Assembly (NCBI GenBank): GCA_018711265.1
Contig: DVIM01000027.1
Location: 1-27,684 of the forward strand
Direction of reading: 5' to 3'
Origin: Spyradocola merdavium
Lineage (GTDB): Bacteria > Bacillota > Clostridia > Christensenellales > UBA1750
DNA: 27,684 nucleotides
A model generated the notes under the pieces. That model made no database searches and was not told the DNA's origin. It saw only the letters and a program-made list of their open reading frames with translations. The first letter of the stretch is position 1. Each line of letters starts with the position of its first letter. A program made the position numbers and the translations under genes. This document shows, piece after piece, positions 23,030-27,684 of the stretch.

Positions 23030-24706
23030 TCAGTTCTTGAAGTAGCAGGGGTGGTCCGCCGGCGTCTGCGCCTGCTGGATGGCGGCCCACAGGCGGTATC
23101 CGCCCGCGAGGTTGTAGCAGGTAAAGCCCTCGCCCGTGAGCAGGCGGCAGGCGATGTAGCTGCGCAGGCCGCTGTGGCAGTGCACGTAGACGGGCTTTGC
23201 GGGGTCGAGCTTGTCCAGCAGGCCGCGCAGGCCGTCCAGCGGCAGGTTCACAAAGCCCTCGATGTGGCCGCGCGCGTACTCGGCGGGCGTGCGCACGTCC
23301 ACAAGCTGCACGCTGCCGTCGCGCGGCAGGTCTGCGACGTCCGACCAATGGAACTGGCGGACCGTGCCGTTCATCAGGTTCTCGCCGACGAAGCCGACCA
23401 TGTTGACCGGGTCCTTGGCCGAGCCAAAGGGCGGCGCGTAGCAGAGCTCCAGGCGCGTCAGGTCCTGCACCTTGGCGCCAAAGCGCATGGCCGTCGCCAG
23501 CACATCCATGCGCTTGTCCACGCCGTCAAAGCCCACCGCCTGCGCGCCGAGGATGCGCCCGGTCGCCCTCTCGAAGAGGACCTTGAGGGAGAGCATCGTG
23601 CTGCCCGGGTAGTAGCTGGCGTGGTTGGCCGAGTAGGTGAAGATCTTGTCGCAGTCAATGCCCTGCGCCCGCGCGGCCTTCTCCGAAAGGCCGGTGGTGG
23701 CCACCGCCATGTCGAACACCTTGAGGATGGACGAGCCCTGGGTGCCGGTATAGGCGCTGTCGCGGCCGAAGAGGTTGTCCGCGGCGATGCGCCCCTCGCG
23801 GTTGGCGGGCCCGGCCAGGGGGATCATGGCCGGCTTGCCGGTGACAAAGTCCGTCACCTCCACCGCGTCGCCCACGGCGTAGATGTCCGGGTCCTGCGTG
23901 CGCATGTGGTCGTCCACCTGGATGCCGCCGCGCGCGTTGCAGGCCAGGCCGCAGTCCTTGGCCAGCGCGCTCTCCGGCCGCACGCCGATGCTCAGCACGA
24001 CCAGGTCCGCGGGGATCTTGCCCTCCGCCGTGCAGACGAAGCCCGGCTCCGCGCCGGTGACCGCGGTGTTCAGCAGCAGGTGGATGCCCTTGGCGCGCAG
24101 GTAGTTGTGCACGTCCGCCGCCATGTCCAGGTCCAGCGGGGCGATGAGGTGATCCGCCATCTCCACGATCGTGACCTCCAGGCCCGCGTGCGCGAGGTTT
24201 TCCGCCATCTCCACGCCGATGTAGCCGCCGCCCACGACCACGGCCTTTGCGCCCGCCTTGCCCTGGAGCGCGTCCACGGCGGCCTTGATGCGCAGCGTGT
24301 CCGGGATGTTGCGCAGGGTGTAGACGGAGCCGCCGTCCAGGCCGGGAAGGTTCGGCACGAGGGGCGCCGCGCCCGTGGCGATGAGGAGCTTGTCATACGT
24401 CTCGGCATAGGTTCTGCCGCCCGCCTCGCGCACGGTGACCGCATGGGCCGCGCGGTCGATCTTCGTGACCTCGCTGTTCACGCGCACGTCCACGTTGAAG
24501 CGCGCGCGGAAGCTCTCGGGCGTTTGCAGGGTCAGGTCGTCCTCGTCGGTGATGACGCCGCCCACGTAGTAGGGCAGTCCGCAATTCGCAAAGGAGATGA
24601 ACGCGCCGCGCTCCAGCAGGAGGATCTCGGCCTTTTCGTCCAGGCGCCGGGCGCGCGCCGCCGCCGAGGCCCCGCCGGCAACGCCGCCGATGATGACCAG
24701 TTTCAT
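23030..24706 (-). CDS. CoA-disulfide reductase fused to a rhodanese domain
   Basis: This 558-residue flavoprotein has an N-terminal FAD site (VIIGGVAGGASAAARARRL) and SFANCGLPYYVGG, where Cys42 matches the single redox cysteine of CoA-disulfide reductases. A second dinucleotide site for NAD(P)H is VVVGGGYIGVEMAENL, and the FAD-binding IYAVGDAVE follows. After the dimerisation domain, a C-terminal rhodanese domain (about 460-558) carries the active loop CHSGLRS at Cys510. Such fusions reduce CoA disulfide or CoA persulfide and polysulfide, linking thiol balance to sulfur handling. The start at 24706 has TGGAGG 8 bases upstream; the longer frame begins in that site. Confidence 0.95.
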   Translation of the reverse strand: MKLVIIGGVAGGASAAARARRLDEKAEILLLERGAFISFANCGLPYYVGGVITDEDDLTLQTPESFRARFNVDVRVNSEVTKIDRAAHAVTVREAGGRTYAETYDKLLIATGAAPLVPNLPGLDGGSVYTLRNIPDTLRIKAAVDALQGKAGAKAVVVGGGYIGVEMAENLAHAGLEVTIVEMADHLIAPLDLDMAADVHNYLRAKGIHLLLNTAVTGAEPGFVCTAEGKIPADLVVLSIGVRPESALAKDCGLACNARGGIQVDDHMRTQDPDIYAVGDAVEVTDFVTGKPAMIPLAGPANREGRIAADNLFGRDSAYTGTQGSSILKVFDMAVATTGLSEKAARAQGIDCDKIFTYSANHASYYPGSTMLSLKVLFERATGRILGAQAVGFDGVDKRMDVLATAMRFGAKVQDLTRLELCYAPPFGSAKDPVNMVGFVGENLMNGTVRQFHWSDVADLPRDGSVQLVDVRTPAEYARGHIEGFVNLPLDGLRGLLDKLDPAKPVYVHCHSGLRSYIACRLLTGEGFTCYNLAGGYRLWAAIQQAQTPADHPCYFKN

Positions 24707-24738
24707 GTTCCACACCTCCAAGTTTTCTTTCTTCCTCC

Positions 24739-24767
24739 ATTATACCCAATCCCTGCGCGCTTGAACA
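24739..24767 (-). promoter_or_regulatory. Promoter of the CoA-disulfide reductase gene
   Basis: On the minus strand a consensus TATAAT (24739-24744) lies 17 bases after a weak -35 TGTTCA (24762-24767). That -35 overlaps the -35 of the divergent lysR promoter. A weak -35 beneath a shared regulator region fits LysR-type activation, which is inferred. Confidence 0.6.
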
Positions 24768-24789
24768 TTCCCTCTCCTGCGATTATACT
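24761..24789 (+). promoter_or_regulatory. Promoter of the lysR gene
   Basis: TTGAAC (24761-24766) and TATACT (24784-24789) are 17 bases apart. It overlaps the divergent CoA-disulfide reductase promoter, an arrangement typical of self-regulating LysR genes. Confidence 0.75.
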
Positions 24790-24822
24790 GATAGGGGAAA
24801 GCCTATGGAAGGAGGGAGCTCC

Positions 24823-25692
24823 ATGACCCTTCGAGCGATGGAAGTCTTTCTCGCCGTGGTGGACACGGGCAGCATGCGCGCCGCGGCGGAGACCCTGTAC
24901 ATCTCGCAGCCCTCGGTTTCGGGCGTCATCGCGGACCTGGAGAAGGAGTACGGCGTCCGCCTCTTCGAGCGCCTGGGCAAAAAGCTCTACATCACCCCGG
25001 AGGGGGAGACCCTGGCGGGCTATGCGCGGCGGATGCTCTCCCTGCGCGAGGAGGCCGACCGCCGCATGGGGAGCCTTGCGGACGACACGCCGCTGCGCAT
25101 CGGCGCGACGGTGACGGTGGGCGCCTGCGTCATCGGGGACCTCCTGCGCCGCCTGCCCGGCCCGCCCGCGCGCGTCCTGTGCAACAACACGCGCGTCATC
25201 GAGCAGCAGCTGTTGACCAACCGGCTGGACGCGGCGCTCGTGGAGGGGCGCGTGCGCAGCCGCGACCTGCTGGCCACGCCCGTGATCCGCGACTGCCTTC
25301 TGCTCATCTGCCGGCAGGACAGCGCCTTTGCCGGGCGGGAGGGCGTGCCCCTGGCGGAGATCGCCGCCGCGCCCCTGCTCCTGCGGGAGCGCGGCAGCGA
25401 CACGCGCGCCGCGCTGGACCGCGTGTTTGAGGAGCGGGGCCTGCGCGCGCAGGTCGCCTGGGAATGCAACAACACGCAGGCCATCCTCAACGCCGTGCGC
25501 CAGGGCTTTGGCGTGGCGCTGCTGTCGCCCTGCCTGCTGCGCGGCCAGGGCGAGGGCCTTGCCGCCGTGCCCGTGTCGGACTGCGACTTTACGCGCTGGT
25601 TCTCCGTGGCGGTGCACCGGGATAAGTTCATCGGCGAGCGCCTGCGCGCCTTCCTGGACCTCTGCGCCCAGTGGCAGCCGGAAGACCCATAG
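24823..25692 (+). CDS. LysR-family transcriptional regulator
   Basis: The 289-residue protein has an N-terminal winged helix-turn-helix (FLAVVDTGSMRAAAETLYISQPSVSGVIADLEKEYGVRLFER) and a C-terminal effector domain from about residue 85. The effector domain carries the usual NNTRVIEQQLLTNRLDAALVEG and NAVRQGFGVALLS segments. The effector is unknown. The ATG at 24823 follows AAGGAGGGAG; the longer frame starts in that site. It is divergent from the CoA-disulfide reductase gene with overlapping promoters, so that gene is the likeliest target. The sulfite-reductase-like gene directly downstream is a second candidate. Confidence 0.92.
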   Translation: MTLRAMEVFLAVVDTGSMRAAAETLYISQPSVSGVIADLEKEYGVRLFERLGKKLYITPEGETLAGYARRMLSLREEADRRMGSLADDTPLRIGATVTVGACVIGDLLRRLPGPPARVLCNNTRVIEQQLLTNRLDAALVEGRVRSRDLLATPVIRDCLLLICRQDSAFAGREGVPLAEIAAAPLLLRERGSDTRAALDRVFEERGLRAQVAWECNNTQAILNAVRQGFGVALLSPCLLRGQGEGLAAVPVSDCDFTRWFSVAVHRDKFIGERLRAFLDLCAQWQPEDP

Positions 25693-25727
25693 CCAAAGAA
25701 CGATGGGAACCATCAAACAATTTGTAT

Positions 25728-25756
25728 TTTACATATGCTGCATTCTGCGCTATCAT
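25728..25756 (+). promoter_or_regulatory. Promoter of the C_GCAxxG/sulfite-reductase fusion gene
   Basis: TTTACA (25728-25733, five of six) and TATCAT (25751-25756) are 17 bases apart. A short leader of about 30 bases runs to the ATG at 25793. Confidence 0.65.
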
Positions 25757-25792
25757 GGAGAAAGGAGAATGCACGAAAAGGAGTCGTGACCT

Positions 25793-27151
25793 ATGCTGAG
25801 AGACTATGTCAAAAAGTACTATCTGGAGCAGCGCCGCAACTGCGCGGAATCCCTCCTGCGCGCGGCGAACGAGGCCTATGGTCTGAATCTGACGGAAGCG
25901 GATTTCGCCCTGCTCTCCGGCTTTGGCGGCGGCATGGGCTGCGGCAGCGTCTGCGGCGCGCTGACGGGGAGCCTGGCCGCGCTGGGCGTCCTCTACCCCA
26001 AGACCAAGCTCGCCCAGCCGGACGGCATCAAGACGGACAACGCGCGCCTGGTCGCCGAGTTCACAAAGGCGCTCTCCGCCGTGAACTGCGACGACATCAA
26101 GCCCCAGCGCTTTACGGAGGCCTTCCGCTGTCTGGACGCGGTGCTGCTCGGCGCGGACGTGCTGGAAGCGCACATCGCCCGCCTGAACGGCCAGGAGCAG
26201 GCGCCCTCCACCTGCACGCTGACCCCCGCGCAGATCAAGGAGGTCAAGGCCCTGGGCTTCCTGCACTGCAAGGGCACCAACAACTTCAACTGCCGCGTCA
26301 TCACCGGCAACGGCAAGCTGAGCAACGCGCGCATGCGCCGCATCACGGAGGCGGCGGAGAAGTTCGGCAATGGCGAGGTGGCCATGACCACGCGCCTGAC
26401 GGTCGAAATCCAGGGCGTGCCCTACGAGAACATCGCGCCCATCCGCGCGTATCTGGCTGAAGAAGGGCTCGCCACGGGCGGCACGGGCAGCAAGGTGCGC
26501 CCGGTGGTCTCCTGCAAGGGCACGACCTGCCAGTACGGCCTGTACGACACCTTTGCCTTCTCGGAGAAGATCCACAAGATGTTCTACGAGGGCTGGCACG
26601 GCGTCGAGCTGCCCCACAAGTTCAAGATCGCCCTGGGCGGCTGCCCGAACAACTGCGTAAAGCCGGACCTGAACGACTTCGGCATCATCGGCCAGCGCGT
26701 GCCGGCCTTTGAATCCGAGAAGTGCCGCACCTGCAAGACCTGCGCGGTGGAGAAGAACTGCCCCATCGGCGCGGCGAAGCTGACGGACGCGGGCCTGGTC
26801 ATCGACCCGAACGCCTGCAACCACTGCGGCCGCTGCATCGGCAAGTGCCCCTTCAAGGCGCTGGAGACGGGCGCCTACGGCTACCGCATCTGCATCGGCG
26901 GGCGCTGGGGCAAGAAGGTGGCGCAGGGCCAGGCGCTCCACAAGGTCTTCCCCTCCGAGCAGGAGGTCCTGGACGTGCTGGAGAAGGCGCTCCTGCTCTT
27001 CCGCGACCAGGGCATCCCCGGCGAGCGCTTTGCGGACACCATCGCGCGCCTGGGCTTTGAGAACGTCGAGGCGCAGCTCCTCTCCGACGACCTGCTCCAG
27101 CGCAAGGCGGAGATCCTGGGCAAGCACACCGTCGGCGGCGCGACCTGCTGA
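25793..27151 (+). CDS. C_GCAxxG_C_C redox module fused to a siroheme sulfite/nitrite reductase-like ferredoxin protein
   Basis: The 452-residue protein has two parts. Residues 1-135 match the C_GCAxxG_C_C family (Cys17, then GFGGGMGCGSVCGALTG with Cys50 and Cys54, plus Cys99 and Cys113), thought to be a redox module. Residues 145-452 resemble the small anaerobic sulfite reductase type. The ferredoxin-like half domain LHCKGTNNFNCRVITGNG comes first. The siroheme/4Fe-4S cysteines follow: CKGTTC (241, 246) and CPNNC (284, 288). Two 4Fe-4S ferredoxin motifs use Cys311-323 and Cys342-352 (CNHCGRCIGKCP). The first siroheme pair is spaced CX4C, not the CX5C I expect. AAGGAG precedes the ATG. The substrate (sulfite, nitrite or a sulfur carrier) is unknown. 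Confidence 0.88.
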   Translation: MLRDYVKKYYLEQRRNCAESLLRAANEAYGLNLTEADFALLSGFGGGMGCGSVCGALTGSLAALGVLYPKTKLAQPDGIKTDNARLVAEFTKALSAVNCDDIKPQRFTEAFRCLDAVLLGADVLEAHIARLNGQEQAPSTCTLTPAQIKEVKALGFLHCKGTNNFNCRVITGNGKLSNARMRRITEAAEKFGNGEVAMTTRLTVEIQGVPYENIAPIRAYLAEEGLATGGTGSKVRPVVSCKGTTCQYGLYDTFAFSEKIHKMFYEGWHGVELPHKFKIALGGCPNNCVKPDLNDFGIIGQRVPAFESEKCRTCKTCAVEKNCPIGAAKLTDAGLVIDPNACNHCGRCIGKCPFKALETGAYGYRICIGGRWGKKVAQGQALHKVFPSEQEVLDVLEKALLLFRDQGIPGERFADTIARLGFENVEAQLLSDDLLQRKAEILGKHTVGGATC

Positions 27152-27190
27152 GTTTTTTCGAATCCCGCCCGGTTTTGCGCAAGTTTCCGA

Positions 27191-27219
27191 TTGCTTTTGT
27201 CCGCCCGATCTGCTATAAT
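27191..27219 (+). promoter_or_regulatory. Strong extended -10 promoter upstream of tRNA-Ser
   Basis: TTGCTT (27191-27196) and consensus TATAAT (27214-27219) are 17 bases apart, with TGC giving an extended -10. The transcript would start near 27226 and run through the pseudo-tRNA to tRNA-Ser. Confidence 0.8.
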
Positions 27220-27392
27220 AGTTGCGTTCCGTTTGGTGCCGTTGTTTCGGCATCGGGCTTTGGAGCGCGGTCCCGCGAATTCAACGGGCCGTAGCGGGTC
27301 GGCGCGGCCGCCGGGCACGCCCTTGCCTGCAAATCCGTTCTCGCTTTTCACGTTTTTCCGGCGGGAAACCGCCGAGAAAAATGTTTCGATCT

Positions 27393-27434
27393 GGAGACGT
27401 ATCGAAGTGGTCGTAACGAGCTTGACTCGAAATC
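27393..27434 (+). pseudogene. Decayed 5' copy of tRNA-Ser
   Basis: These 42 bases match the first 42 bases of the intact tRNA-Ser at 27593 with about five mismatches, including the whole D-arm core ATCGAAGTGGTC and the anticodon loop CTCGAAA. After the anticodon loop the resemblance stops. The anticodon stem no longer pairs and there is no T-arm. It lies exactly 200 bases upstream of the intact gene. Confidence 0.75.
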
Positions 27435-27592
27435 TTGCGGGAAGCTGTCCGTTTCGTCCACCAAAAACCTTGTAACCGTGCGGGTTTTCCACGGTTCGAA
27501 AATTAAATAAGTTTGCTGTTCTTTCCGTCAGTTCTTTCCAAAGCCCTTTTTCACCGGAAAAAGGCAGGAAAAAATGACGGCTGAACATATAG

Positions 27593-27681
27593 GGAGCGGT
27601 ATCGAAGTGGTCATAACGGGCCTGACTCGAAATCAGGTAGTCCTCACGGGCTCGTGGGTTCGAATCCCACCCGCTCCGCCA
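27593..27681 (+). tRNA. tRNA-Ser (anticodon CGA)
   Basis: A complete class II tRNA is visible. The acceptor GGAGCGG pairs with CCGCTCC, the anticodon stem CCTGA with TCAGG around CTCGAAA (anticodon CGA, reading UCG). A long variable arm AGTCC/GGGCT follows, then the T-arm GTGGG-TTCGAAT-CCCAC and an encoded CCA after discriminator G. UCG is expected to be a common serine codon in this GC-rich genome. Confidence 0.97.
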
Positions 27682-27684
27682 TCG

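Larger units (their letters stand above)
27152..27592 (+). other. Non-coding stretch between the reductase gene and tRNA-Ser
   Basis: No convincing gene is present in 441 bases. It opens with a T run (27153-27158) after a weak GTCG/CGAC hairpin in the end of the reductase gene, a possible terminator. A strong promoter (27191-27219) follows, then a GC-rich part with several hairpins and a 12-pair hairpin capped by GAAA (27353-27381). A decayed tRNA-Ser copy (27393-27434) is next. AACCGTG/CACGGTT (27474-27496) and CCTTTTTC/GAAAAAGG (27545-27564) hairpins follow. It may be the leader of a tRNA transcript or an unrecognised structured RNA. Confidence 0.7.

Noticed and set aside
25755..25799. Short leader peptides (a 14-residue frame with two Cys and the 6-residue MHEKES) before the sulfite-reductase-like gene
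   Set aside because: The longer one begins within the predicted -10 element, so it would not be transcribed. The shorter one has no spacing to its ribosome site and no attenuator is visible.
27222..27416. Short open frame between the strong promoter and tRNA-Ser
   Set aside because: It has no ribosome site, an Arg/Ser-rich sequence without family features, and runs into the pseudo-tRNA.
27393..27681. tRNA-Ser and its partial copy as attachment sites of an integrated element
   Set aside because: The duplicated part is the 5' half of the tRNA and no integrase or mobile genes lie between or nearby.

Overview
The window is GC-rich and densely coded, and it reads as chromosomal DNA of a high-GC member of the Clostridia (Bacillota). 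Four things point there: a mrnC-thyX-rlmB-rae1-sigH gene block, sigma-A type promoters with 17-base spacers, strong GGAGG ribosome sites, and a sporulation-type sigma factor with SpoIID-like and CotH-like proteins. A more exact taxon (for example Christensenellales or Oscillospirales) is only a guess. I see no phage, insertion sequence, CRISPR array or plasmid functions.

Bases 1-3830 hold one minus-strand operon: mrnC, thyX, rlmB, rae1, sigH, a divergent HAM1-type NTP pyrophosphatase, and the start of lepA, which runs off the left edge. Most junctions are short or overlapping, and one strong promoter lies at 3797-3825. Bases 3850-4800 hold a complete thiamine-uptake unit on the minus strand: promoter, TPP riboswitch, leader terminator, thiT and end terminator. 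Divergent from it is a YfbR-like HD nucleotidase, then a serpin lipoprotein closed by a strong terminator.

Bases 6899-13140 carry a multi-pass membrane protein (minus) and an HflX GTPase with a JAMM/RadC-like N-terminal domain (plus). A frameshifted small membrane-protein gene (minus), a GH97 glycosidase (minus) and a SpoIID/LytB lipoprotein (plus) follow. Bases 13155-15340 are a ktrB-ktrA potassium uptake operon (minus).

Bases 15508-20107 form the most intriguing unit: a 1010-residue membrane-anchored protein with three lamin-tail domains, a chitobiase-like domain and a CotH kinase domain. It is translationally coupled to a VTC-type polyphosphate polymerase domain protein and followed by a DUF4956 membrane protein. 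A ComEC-like metallo-beta-lactamase lipoprotein, a triple-PepSY lipoprotein and a ZIP metal transporter follow on the same strand.

Bases 22975-27151 are redox and sulfur themed. A CoA-disulfide reductase-rhodanese fusion is divergent from a LysR regulator through overlapping promoters. Next comes a fusion of a C_GCAxxG_C_C module with a siroheme sulfite/nitrite-reductase-like and ferredoxin module. The last 530 bases hold a strong promoter, a structured non-coding stretch with a decayed tRNA-Ser copy, and an intact tRNA-Ser(CGA). Many long overlapping open frames in this GC-rich DNA are antisense or off-frame shadows and were left out.
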